Shown one piece after another: positions 1 through 8,478 of a DNA stretch of 64,000 nt. The DNA comes from an uncultured Rubrobacteraceae bacterium. GTDB taxonomy: Bacteria; Actinomycetota; Rubrobacteria; Rubrobacterales; Rubrobacteraceae. The stretch's first letter is position 1; every line of letters starts with the position of its first letter. Below the pieces are notes generated by a model. It made no database searches and was not told where the DNA came from. It saw only the letters and a program-made list of their open reading frames with translations. Position numbers and translations under genes: made by a program. The stretch lies in the NCBI GenBank assembly GCA_902805975.1, contig CADCUT010000177.1, forward strand, positions 1-64,000. Reading direction: 5' to 3'.

Positions 1-41
1 CCGGCCTCTTTTCGTGTCCGAACTTCGGAGAACCCCCTCAG

Positions 42-995
42 GAAACTGTCTGAAAAGGGGTTCTGAGGCGCTGGCTCGGTAGGATACCGAGCATGAGAAA
101 AGCCTACCAGAGCAACCTCTCCGACGCCGAGTGGGGCTGCCTGGAGCCTCACCTTCCCGCTCCCGAAGCCAGCGGGCGACCCCGTCTCCATAGCCCGCGA
201 GAGATCCTCGATGCCATCTTCTACGTGCTCAAGAGCGGCTGCGCCTGGAGGCTCCTTCCTCACGACTTCCCGCCCTGGAAGACCGCCTACCACTACTTCA
301 GAGCTTGGCGTTTGAGCGGACTCTGGGAAAGGGTGCACGCTGCCCTGCGCGAGCGGGTGAGGGTGCGTATGCGGAGGAACCCCCATCCGAGCGCCGCCAT
401 AGTGGACTCCCAGTCGGTGAAGACCACCGGCGTGGGAGGGGAACAGCGCGGCTACGATGGGGCCAAGAAGGTCAAGGGAAGAAAGCGCCATCTTCTGGTG
501 GACACCGAAGGGTTGGTGCTCATGACCAAGGTCCACAGCGCCAACATCACGGACCGCGACGGCATAAAGCTCTTGTTGGATCTCTCCGCGCGCGATCGTC
601 TGCCCGAGCGTCTCCACCATCTGTGGTTGGACGCCGGCTACACCGGCCAAGACAGGGGGGCCGGCTGGGTGGAAAGGACGCTGGGATGGACCGCAGAGAT
701 CGTGCGACACCCGCCCAAGCCGGCCCCAGAGGAGGTCATGATGAGGTGGGTTAGGGAGTTCAACAAAGAGGGCTTGGCCATCGACCCGAAGAAATTCATG
801 CCGGAGAAAGGCCCGAGGCCGTTCCTACCGAAGAGGTGGGTGGTGGAGCGGACCTTTTCTTGGCTTTCTCAGAACAGGAGGATGAGCAAAGACTACGAGC
901 GGCTGCCGGAGAGCGGGGAAGCCTTCATCTACGCGGCGATGAGCCGCCTTATGGCGAGGCGATTGGCCCACTCGTGAGGGTTTTCAGACAGTTTC
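42..995 (+). mobile_element. IS5-family insertion sequence with 15-bp terminal inverted repeats
   Basis: GAAACTGTCTGAAAA at 42-56 is the exact reverse complement of TTTTCAGACAGTTTC at 981-995, bracketing an intact transposase ORF. At most a 2-bp AG target duplication (40-41/996-997). Confidence 0.88.
93..977 (+). CDS. IS5-family (DDE) transposase
   Basis: 294-aa ORF with DUF4096-type N-terminus (LSDAEWGCLEPHLP), IVDSQSVKTT...GYDGAKKVKGRKRHLLVDT, and RWVVERTFSWLSQNRR...YERLPESGEAFI motifs. Confidence 0.95.
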   Translation: MRKAYQSNLSDAEWGCLEPHLPAPEASGRPRLHSPREILDAIFYVLKSGCAWRLLPHDFPPWKTAYHYFRAWRLSGLWERVHAALRERVRVRMRRNPHPSAAIVDSQSVKTTGVGGEQRGYDGAKKVKGRKRHLLVDTEGLVLMTKVHSANITDRDGIKLLLDLSARDRLPERLHHLWLDAGYTGQDRGAGWVERTLGWTAEIVRHPPKPAPEEVMMRWVREFNKEGLAIDPKKFMPEKGPRPFLPKRWVVERTFSWLSQNRRMSKDYERLPESGEAFIYAAMSRLMARRLAHS

Positions 996-1059
996 AGGCC
1001 AAACTTCACAGTATCGAACCTTCCCCGAGGTTGGATGAATACCTTGGTACGCTTTGGAG

Positions 1060-1407
1060 ATGGAACGCGACGAGTACCAGGCGCGGGTCGTAGGGGATCT
1101 CCGCCGGATCTTGCTCGACCACGACGGGCGGGCCAAGACGCTAGACCGGGAGGGCACGGGCAGCCGCGTGGTGGTGGAAGAGGTGCGGCTTGAGGGCTCC
1201 CCCGGCGAGGGGATGGTGGCCGTAATGTACCGCGACCTCCACCGGTCCGAGTGCCTGTTCGGGTGGCGCATGGAGGCCATGGAGCCGGAGGACGAGCCAG
1301 AGATCTGGGCGACTATAGTGTGGGCCAACTTTCTAGAGCACGTGATCGGCACGCCCCACGGCTTGCCCGCCGGGTGTTCCGAGGATGGGATCACTTGGAC
1401 GTACTAA
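1060..1407 (+). CDS. hypothetical protein (orf117), divergent paralogue of the next ORF
   Basis: ORF 1054-1407 ending just before repeat copy A; weak collinear similarity (EEVRxE...FGxRxE...GVxW) to 1506-1856. Confidence 0.6.
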   Translation: MERDEYQARVVGDLRRILLDHDGRAKTLDREGTGSRVVVEEVRLEGSPGEGMVAVMYRDLHRSECLFGWRMEAMEPEDEPEIWATIVWANFLEHVIGTPHGLPAGCSEDGITWTY

Positions 1408-1414
1408 CCCCTTC

Positions 1415-1458
1415 GAAGTTCGCGGAACATTCCTTCCACGCACGCGGGTGAATAGGGG
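1415..1458 (+). repeat. ~42-bp dispersed repeat, copy A
   Basis: GAAGTTCGCGGAACATTCCTTCCACGCACGCGGGTGAATAGG; 36/42 identical by eye to copy C. Confidence 0.85.
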
Positions 1459-1505
1459 TAGGATGCTGCGAGACGGGCACAAAAACACGGGGGTCGGTTC
1501 TCAGC

Positions 1506-1856
1506 TTGGAAGGGCGCGAGGGGGCGGGTCGGCGGCACAACCGGGAGGTGCTGGACCACCTGCGCCATCGCCTGACCTTGGGGGAGCCCGTGACGCTCCT
1601 GGGCTCCCCGTACCGGCTCATCACCGAGGAGGTGAGGCGCGAGGAACGCGGGGGCCAGGAGGAAGCCGTGGTGCGGTTCGGCCTGGCCGGCGACGGGCGG
1701 ACGTTCGGGTTTCGCATCGAGCTGTCGCTGATGGGCGACCCTTCCTTTGAAGACCCGATCCTCACCGCCGAGACCATACTGGTGCTCCTGGACGAGGCGG
1801 TGCTTGTGGGCCGGCGCTCCGCGCCTGACCCGGAAGGCGTCGTCTGGGTTTCCTAA
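1506..1856 (+). CDS. hypothetical protein (orf116)
   Basis: 116-aa ORF, stop directly followed by repeat copy B; weak paralogy to the preceding ORF. Confidence 0.6.
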   Translation: MEGREGAGRRHNREVLDHLRHRLTLGEPVTLLGSPYRLITEEVRREERGGQEEAVVRFGLAGDGRTFGFRIELSLMGDPSFEDPILTAETILVLLDEAVLVGRRSAPDPEGVVWVS

Positions 1857-1857
1857 T

Positions 1858-1901
1858 AACTTCGAAGAACTTCCTCTTCTAGGCAGTCGGACGAATAGGG
1901 G
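1858..1901 (+). repeat. ~42-bp dispersed repeat, diverged copy B
   Basis: AACTTCGAAGAACTTCCTCTTCTAGGCAGTCGGACGAATAGGGG; shares the GAAC core and GAATAGGGG end. Confidence 0.6.
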
Positions 1902-1992
1902 CGAAGCGAGGGGCCGGGCACCGGAACGACAACCCGGCCCCGTCGCGCACTGGCGCTTCGCGACTCCGCCGTCGGGTTGCTAAGATCCGCGG

Positions 1993-2541
1993 ATGCCCGA
2001 TCCACAAGACCGCGCGGAGCCGCCATGCGCCGCGGGGCGCGTCCGCCTCGTGCGGCTGAGCGCCCCCGCGCTGCGGGCGCTCGCGGACGGGGACCTGGCC
2101 GCGGCGAACCGGGCGGTCGCCGTCCCGCTCACGCCGTACTTCGTCGGCCCCGACCAGCGGGGTCTTTGGCGGCTCCGCAGCGGACAAGTCGCGGCCAACC
2201 CGGCCAGCGCGGCCTGGGTCACCAACGTCATCTGGGACGACGAGCGGCGGGTCGCCGTGGGGCACGCCGGCTACCACGGCCCCCCCGACACGCGCGGTAT
2301 GGTCGAGGTGGGCTACGAGGTGGACCCCGCCTACCGCCGGCGGGGGTACGCGCGCGCGGCGCTCGAGGCGCTGCTCGGCCGGGCCGCCCGCGAGCCCGAC
2401 GTGCGCATCGTGCGCGCCTCCGTCGGCCCCGACAACGTCGCCTCGCTGCGCCTGCTCTCGCAGTACGGGTTCGTCGAGGTCGGCGAGCAGTGGGACGATG
2501 AAGATGGCCCCGAGACCGTCTTCGAGGTCGACGCCAAGTGA
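1993..2541 (+). CDS. GNAT family N-acetyltransferase
   Basis: GYEVDPAYRRRGYARAALEALL acetyl-CoA loop and ...NVASLRLLSQYGFVEVGE ending. Confidence 0.88.
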   Translation: MPDPQDRAEPPCAAGRVRLVRLSAPALRALADGDLAAANRAVAVPLTPYFVGPDQRGLWRLRSGQVAANPASAAWVTNVIWDDERRVAVGHAGYHGPPDTRGMVEVGYEVDPAYRRRGYARAALEALLGRAAREPDVRIVRASVGPDNVASLRLLSQYGFVEVGEQWDDEDGPETVFEVDAK

Positions 2542-2690
2542 CCCGCCAAGCGGCAAACTAGGCGCGGCACCTTGGGCCGTAGTCGACGGTCCTGCCTATG
2601 GCAGAAGGTGTCCAACCACGTGGCCATGGTAGGGAACGGGGGGCAGTCCCGCCCGGCGTGGAGTTAAACTTCTTAGACCCCCCTACGCCC

Positions 2691-2732
2691 GAAGTTCGGA
2701 GAACACGCCCTCCACGCACTCGGGTGAATAGG
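2691..2732 (+). repeat. ~42-bp dispersed repeat, copy C
   Basis: GAAGTTCGGAGAACACGCCCTCCACGCACTCGGGTGAATAGG; flanking CCTA-cg-CCCGA pairs with TCGGG-tgaa-TAGG. Confidence 0.85.
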
Positions 2733-2806
2733 TTCTACCGACACACCCGGCGGGTACACTGTGGGAGAGGAGGTCGTGGTGTCGAAAGAGGAGATGTGGG
2801 CGGGGC

Positions 2807-3145
2807 ATGATAGAAGCTTCGTGCCATTGCGGTGCCGTCCGCTTGGAGATCGACGACTCCCCGCCGGCCGAGGTCAACGATTGCCACTGCTCGATATGCC
2901 GGCGATACGGCGCCCTGTGGGCCTACTACGCGCCGGAGCGGGTGCGCGTGCTCCCCTCCGATCCACCCACCGACGTCTACGTGTGGGGCGACAGGACCCT
3001 CGAGACGCATCGCTGTGGGGTGTGCGGGTGCGTCTCGCACTGGGTCGCCTTCGATCCGGGGGTCGACTGGATGGGCGTCAACGCACGCCTGATGGACCCG
3101 GAGGTCCTGACGGCCGCCCGCGTGCGATACTCCCCCGGGCCGTGA
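2807..3145 (+). CDS. GFA (CENP-V/glutathione-dependent formaldehyde-activating-like) family protein, copy 1
   Basis: ASCHCGAVRLEI...DCHCSICRRYGALWAYY...HRCGVCGCVSHW zinc-binding Cys pattern. Confidence 0.9.
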   Translation: MIEASCHCGAVRLEIDDSPPAEVNDCHCSICRRYGALWAYYAPERVRVLPSDPPTDVYVWGDRTLETHRCGVCGCVSHWVAFDPGVDWMGVNARLMDPEVLTAARVRYSPGP

Positions 3146-3321
3146 TCCCGGTGTGGCCTCCCAACTGCAACTAGCTCAGGGCCGCAAGGAAGCGTACTTA
3201 CTTCAGGGGGTAGTACGCGGTTCTTATGTAAAGACGAGCTAGGCCCCGCCCTGCCTGTACACAAGAAAGCTTCCCGGCTTGGAGCTGGGGCGGCGTGGAC
3301 CGGCGAGAACGGGTCCAACAC

Positions 3322-3362
3322 GAAGTTCGCGGAACGCCCTTTGCACGCACCCTGCCCAATAG
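3322..3362 (+). repeat. ~42-bp dispersed repeat, copy D
   Basis: GAAGTTCGCGGAACGCCCTTTGCACGCACCCTGCCCAATAG; 5' two thirds closely matches A and C. Confidence 0.8.
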
Positions 3363-3365
3363 AGC

Positions 3366-4850
3366 TTACAGCCCCAGTAGGTCCGTTAGGCCGGAGCCGA
3401 AGACGTTGGTGAGGATTACGTCCGCCAGCAGCGCGACACCGAAGAGCACGAAGAACACCGCGGTTATTGCGATCACGACGAGCCGGTAGCCGCGCAGCTT
3501 TATCGCCTCGGGCAGGGCCCTGCGGTTGAGCACGATCAGCATGCACGAGTAGAAGGCCATAACGATGCCGCCGCCCGCCGAGGTGATGATAAGCAAGAAC
3601 ACGGGTTCCGCGCCGGTAAGCACGAAGGCGGAGCCGGCGACGATCATCAGCCAGACCACGAAGGCGTAGATCTTGCTCTCCGACCAGAACTGGTTGTCCT
3701 TGAGGAAGCTCACCTTGAGCGAGTCGGCGGTCAGCCTCGAGACATAATCGAGAATGCCCAGGCTCGTCGCCACGAGCTTGATGGTCGCCGCCGCGAGGAA
3801 GAACGTGGCGAACCAGGGGGCTATGTCCCTCAAGACGCCCGCCTCTTCCTGGACGAAGGCGAGGTCTTCCCCGATGTTCGGCCGGATGCCCAGCGTGGAG
3901 TTGGCCAGGACGGAGAGCGCGATCAGGGAGAGCAGGCCAACACCGAAGAACAGCAGGAGCTGCTCCTGGTTGGCGACCCTCCACCATCCGCGCCACCGCC
4001 GCATGTTTTCATCGTCTGTTTTGGTCATGTACCCGATGGAGGGCGCGGCCTCCTCCTCGCCCGTGATGGGCGAGACGATGCGCGGGATGTAGGCCCCCAT
4101 GCCGAGGCCCTTGTCGCGGATGTAGTTGCTCTGCACGAGGTTGTTCGCCCCGCCGGCCCCCGCGAAGGCGATCGCCCCGAGCAGCGCTGCCACCCCGAGA
4201 TCACCGAGGTAGCTCCCGAAGTTGGCGACGCCGCGCGGGGCCTCCGTCACCACGCCGGCCCACGAGGACGCGTCGGTGGCCATGACGAGCGCCACGACGA
4301 GGAAGATCAGGATCACGCTCACCAGCACCATCTCCGTCTTCTCGACGAACTGGTAGACCACCGGCGAGAGCGTCAGGAAGAGTCCGATGCAGACCAGCAG
4401 CGCCACGCAGAGGTAGGGCGAGGCCGCCGCGTTGATTCCGAAGAGGAAGGTGAACAGCTCGGCAGCACTTGCCGCTATCCCCGGGGACATGTTTGGCAGG
4501 ATCGCCCCGAGGCAGAAGATGATCCCCCAAGGCTTCCAGAATCGGGTGAAACCCGTGACCGCCGTCTCGCCCGTGGCCAGCGTGTACCGCTCGATCTCCA
4601 TGTTGAGGAAGTACTGCATGGTGAAGCCAACCACGGCCAGCCACAGGACGCCGATGCCGACCTGGGTGGTGATGTACGGCCAGAGGATAAGCTCCCCGGA
4701 CCCGAGCGCCGTGGCGAGGATGATGACGCTCGCGCCGATGATCTTCCTGAAGGGCAGCGGTTCGGGGAGGTCCCTGTACTCCACCGCCGGCAGGTTCCTG
4801 GTCGGGAGCTCGGTTGCGAGTTCGCCATGCCGTTGCGTCGTCTCGGCCAT
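3366..4850 (-). CDS. Nramp-family divalent metal transporter-like membrane protein
   Basis: IIGASVIILATALGSGELILWPYITTQVG...FTMQYFLNMEIERYTLATGETAVTGF; multiple TM segments. Start chosen at MAETTQ. Confidence 0.8.
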   Translation of the reverse strand: MAETTQRHGELATELPTRNLPAVEYRDLPEPLPFRKIIGASVIILATALGSGELILWPYITTQVGIGVLWLAVVGFTMQYFLNMEIERYTLATGETAVTGFTRFWKPWGIIFCLGAILPNMSPGIAASAAELFTFLFGINAAASPYLCVALLVCIGLFLTLSPVVYQFVEKTEMVLVSVILIFLVVALVMATDASSWAGVVTEAPRGVANFGSYLGDLGVAALLGAIAFAGAGGANNLVQSNYIRDKGLGMGAYIPRIVSPITGEEEAAPSIGYMTKTDDENMRRWRGWWRVANQEQLLLFFGVGLLSLIALSVLANSTLGIRPNIGEDLAFVQEEAGVLRDIAPWFATFFLAAATIKLVATSLGILDYVSRLTADSLKVSFLKDNQFWSESKIYAFVVWLMIVAGSAFVLTGAEPVFLLIITSAGGGIVMAFYSCMLIVLNRRALPEAIKLRGYRLVVIAITAVFFVLFGVALLADVILTNVFGSGLTDLLGL

Positions 4851-5273
4851 GCGCCGTTCCCTCCTTCGCGCCGCTTCCCCAAGCGGGACCACCCCGGGGC
4901 CCCGGACCCACCCATGATGGCACGGGATCCCACCCCGTGCCACGGCGCGGCGCCAGGGCAGGTCGGACGGTAAAGGGGCGCGTGGTACACCAAGGAGGTT
5001 CGTTCTGGAATGCCGAGAAGCGGAAGGGGAAAGTGGGCGGGAACGGTGAATCGCGGATTGAAGCGTGAGCCGGGAGTCGCCCGACTCGAAGACCTGCTCC
5101 GGCGCCGCACGGGACGGAAGCCTTGAGGCTATGGATCGGGGCGGACGAGGCTTCGTCCCTGTTGGTGTTTTCGAGTACCCGGGTCTCTGTTCGACGAAGA
5201 ACGGCTCGGAGGCTCATGTCGTCGCGGTTTCCTGGCGGGTACGGTAGGTTGGAGGCTCCGCCGGTGCGGAAGA

Positions 5274-5305
5274 CGGGAACGAGATCCTCTTTGATCTCGT
5301 TCCCG
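5274..5305 (-). terminator. hairpin downstream of the secreted-protein gene
   Basis: CGGGAACGAGATC-ctcttt-GATCTCGTTCCCG: perfect 13-bp stem, 6-nt loop, just past the minus-strand stop at 5316. Confidence 0.75.
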
Positions 5306-5315
5306 TCCCGATAAA

Positions 5316-6596
5316 TTACAGCAACCGCATCACGATCGGGCAGTTGATGATGATGCCGGTCGAGCCGTAGGGCTCGCCCCCGGGGCCGGTGATGTGCCCC
5401 TGCTCGGCGAGGCCGAGGATCTGGAATTCCTCGGTGACACGCGAGCCGTAACCCTTGTCCGTGGCCTCCTGCGTCCACTCACCGATGTTGGCGTCCCACA
5501 TAGGGCTGTAGTCCGTGGCGACGGTTGGGATACCGCCGAAGACGTTCAGGGGGTCGCCCTCGCCGGAGACGGCGGAGTTGAGGCCCTGCCTTTGGGGATT
5601 CTCCCCGCCCATCGGCCCGTTGGCCGTGATAAAGATGCGCTCCACGGCGCTGAAGGCCGAGTCGTCTCGTCCGACGCCGAGGTCTTCGAGGCCCGGGGCG
5701 AGCGTGCTGCCCTCTAGGGCGGCGGCCACGGGGTCGTTGGAGTCGAAGCTCAGGTAGAGGACGGGCCGGGCGAAGCTGAACCCGTTGGTCAGGTCGAGCG
5801 TCACCGTGCCCTCGGAGGCCGAGATACCGACCACCTTGTCGTGCACGATGGAGTGGTCGACCTCGTCCCCCTCCATCTCCAGCTGGTCGGCCCCGACGCC
5901 CTGGGCGATGACCGGCGCGTTGTAGACCTCATCGCCAGCGTTCTCGACGCGCACCAGCGGGCTGTAGTCCTCGTCGCCCATCGAGCCGGGCTGGGCCTCC
6001 GCCGGCGGGAACGCGTTCTCGCCCTCGCCGGGCACGATCTTGTGCTCGGGCGAGAAGTCTACCGAGCCGCCCTCGAAGGTTAGGGTGCCGTCGCCGTTCT
6101 GGGTCGCCGCGCGTGTCCCGCGTCCCGTATTGGCGTAGGAGAGCTTGGCCGAGTGGTTGAGGCCAAGCGCATCGGCCTGGTCCGCATTGGAGGTGTCGGT
6201 CAGGACAAACCACTGGGGGGTGCCGTCCGCAAGCTCGCCGCGGTAGAGCGGCAGCGTGACGGTGTCCTTCTCCTCGTCGATCTCGCCCGCCCTCAGTAAC
6301 TCCAGGGGGCCGATAAGCTCCTTGGTCACCTCCGAGGGAGCCGGGCCGTTATACTGCAGCGGGATGTCGGTGCCGATCGAACCCGGCGCGGGCGCGACGT
6401 CGTCGTCGCCGCCGCTCTCGCCCTCCCCCATCTGCGACGGTCCCTGCATGCCGTCGCCGCCCTCTTGCTGGGCCTCGGACCTCATGGACGAGCCCGCAAC
6501 CAGCGCGGCGGCCAGCACCAGCACGAGGCCGGCAATAACGAACAGCCGACCCCTCGCCAGGGCCGAAGGACCCGATCCTCTAGCTTTCTCTTCCAC
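5316..6596 (-). CDS. secreted/membrane-anchored protein of unknown function
   Basis: N-terminal TM/signal (RLFVIAGLVLVLAAALVAG), long extracytoplasmic domain; GTG start preceded by gagaggag RBS (VEEKARG...). Confidence 0.75.
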   Translation of the reverse strand: MEEKARGSGPSALARGRLFVIAGLVLVLAAALVAGSSMRSEAQQEGGDGMQGPSQMGEGESGGDDDVAPAPGSIGTDIPLQYNGPAPSEVTKELIGPLELLRAGEIDEEKDTVTLPLYRGELADGTPQWFVLTDTSNADQADALGLNHSAKLSYANTGRGTRAATQNGDGTLTFEGGSVDFSPEHKIVPGEGENAFPPAEAQPGSMGDEDYSPLVRVENAGDEVYNAPVIAQGVGADQLEMEGDEVDHSIVHDKVVGISASEGTVTLDLTNGFSFARPVLYLSFDSNDPVAAALEGSTLAPGLEDLGVGRDDSAFSAVERIFITANGPMGGENPQRQGLNSAVSGEGDPLNVFGGIPTVATDYSPMWDANIGEWTQEATDKGYGSRVTEEFQILGLAEQGHITGPGGEPYGSTGIIINCPIVMRLL

Positions 6597-6739
6597 CCGC
6601 GTTCTCCTCTCTAGACCTCCGCCGGATCCGACCCCGGCGGGTGTTCCGCCTGCCTCTCCTCGCTCTACCGACCCAGCATCCACCTCCCGTTTCGTATCAT
6701 CCGGCCCCTTGGTTCCGGCCACATGGCCTCCCGACCAGC

Positions 6740-6788
6740 GTCCGAACGGTAGATGGTTCACGTGAGCCAACCGTGATGGAAGCGTTGC
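6740..6788 (-). promoter_or_regulatory. 11-bp direct-repeat box (WTCACG-N5 family), site 3
   Basis: Minus strand GCAACGCTTCC-ATCACGGTTGG-CTCACGTGAAC then TACCGT 15 nt after the last repeat start; upstream of the secreted-protein gene. Confidence 0.55.
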
Positions 6789-6957
6789 GGCGAGGGGCGA
6801 TGCGGGACGACGGCGGCCCCCAAGTCGTGCGCGTCAGCCCGAAAGATCGACCTCTCCGCTCCTACCGGACCGGCGGATACCGGCCGGCGCGAGAGAACGC
6901 AACGCGTAGCGCGACGCGGCACGCGAGGACCAGGGGTGCTGGGTCAGAGGTGCTGGG

Positions 6958-8478
6958 TCAGGGACGCGGCAGGCGGCGCACCCGCGGGGCTTCGAGGAAG
7001 CCCTTACGCAACCCCTCGTCGTCTATCCTGCCGGCCAGCGACCGGAGGGTCCGAGAGGCCAAGGAGGAGGCCCTGTCGGCCGCTTCGCGCTCGCCGCGCT
7101 CCTCTAGGAGTTCTCCGAGAGCGGCCCGTATCTGCCAGAGTTCGCCTGGGAGCCCGATCTTCTCGGCCAGATCCTCTGCCTGCCGCAGGTTTTCGAGGGA
7201 ACCCTCGGCATCATCCTCCCACCGGCAGAGCACGGCCAGCATCCTGAGGAGGACGAGGCGGAAGCGCGGGTTACTCCCGACCCGCTCGCCGAGGCGCCGT
7301 GCGTCCTCGCGGGCCAGATCCCCGTTGCCGCCCCGCAAGAGCGCCTCTGTCTCGTGGTGGCGCATAAAGTCCATCCACACCAAATCCGCCGGCAGCTCGT
7401 CCCTCACGCCCAGCGATTCGAGCGCGTGGGCATGGGCGCCGGCCCAATCTCCGGCCAGCGCCCGGTTCGCGCACAGCTTGGGCACTATTACGGACTTCCA
7501 CCGGCGCAGCGGGACCGTCCTTTCGGTGAGCTCCAGCGCCTCTAAATAGGCGTCGCGCGCCTCTTCCAGCCTCAGCACCGCCACGAGGACGTTGCCCAGC
7601 ACCACGAGCTGGAAGAGCAGCAACGTCAGGCTGGGCGACCCCCTCGCCAAGCTCAACCCCTCCCGGGCTACCCGGAGCGCCTCCCCGTACTCCCCCGCTT
7701 CGGTGAGCCCGTGGACGAGGTTGTTGGCCGCATGCGCCCGCACGAACCCGTTCCTGAGTTCCCGTCCGATCTCGGCGGCCTCGCGCGCGGCCTCTATCCC
7801 CGAGGCTACCTCGCCCAGGTTGACCAGGGCGACGGCGAGTATGCACAGGCACTGGGCGCGCATCGCGCGGCGGCTCGCGGCCACCGACTGCGGGGACCCG
7901 GCCCAGGCGTGCTGCGCCGAGAGCGCCCCCTCTCCCCCCAGTCCGGCCTCCAACCTCGCGTAGAGCGCCGCCCCCCTTCGGGCGGCCTCCGCGGACTCTT
8001 CGAAGCGTCCGACGGCACCATAGGCACCCGTGAGCGTGGCGAGGCAGCGGGCGGTCAACTCCTCGGCGTTCAGCCCGCGGGCCAGCGAGACGGCCCTCTC
8101 ACCGTGGGAGACCGCGGCCGGTCCCTCCAGGCCCGTGACGTACATCTGCGAGAGATTCCACTCCGTCTCCGCCAGCATCGTCCGGTCGTCGCCCGCCGTC
8201 GCGACCCGTAGCGCCTCCTCGAGCAACGCGACCGCCCCGGGCAAGTCGGAGACGCTCTGCGCGGAGAGGATCGCCAGCCGGTTGAGGGCCACCCATTCGA
8301 GCCTGGGCTCCCGAGCCTCCCGCCCATGCGCGAGCATGGACTCGTAGGAGGCCCGCGCCTCCTCCCACTCTCCGGCAAGCTCCCGCGCCCGACCCAGGTT
8401 CACGTAGAGGTGTTCGACCTCCTGCGCCGAGACGCCCTCCCTTCCACGGGGACGCCGGGTCCCGGGCGAGGGGGTCAC
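6958..8478 (-). CDS. TPR-repeat protein (module 3 of split BTAD/AAA regulator)
   Basis: TPR-like helical repeats, paralogous to 8475-9986; GTG start overlaps the upstream stop by 4 nt (GTGA). Confidence 0.82.
   Translation of the reverse strand: MTPSPGTRRPRGREGVSAQEVEHLYVNLGRARELAGEWEEARASYESMLAHGREAREPRLEWVALNRLAILSAQSVSDLPGAVALLEEALRVATAGDDRTMLAETEWNLSQMYVTGLEGPAAVSHGERAVSLARGLNAEELTARCLATLTGAYGAVGRFEESAEAARRGAALYARLEAGLGGEGALSAQHAWAGSPQSVAASRRAMRAQCLCILAVALVNLGEVASGIEAAREAAEIGRELRNGFVRAHAANNLVHGLTEAGEYGEALRVAREGLSLARGSPSLTLLLFQLVVLGNVLVAVLRLEEARDAYLEALELTERTVPLRRWKSVIVPKLCANRALAGDWAGAHAHALESLGVRDELPADLVWMDFMRHHETEALLRGGNGDLAREDARRLGERVGSNPRFRLVLLRMLAVLCRWEDDAEGSLENLRQAEDLAEKIGLPGELWQIRAALGELLEERGEREAADRASSLASRTLRSLAGRIDDEGLRKGFLEAPRVRRLPRP

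Noticed and set aside
1002-3362. Classical class 1-type integron cassette array
   Set aside because: The separating repeats lack a convincing GTTRRRY/RYYYAAC attC core and no IntI is visible; kept only as a cassette-like finding.
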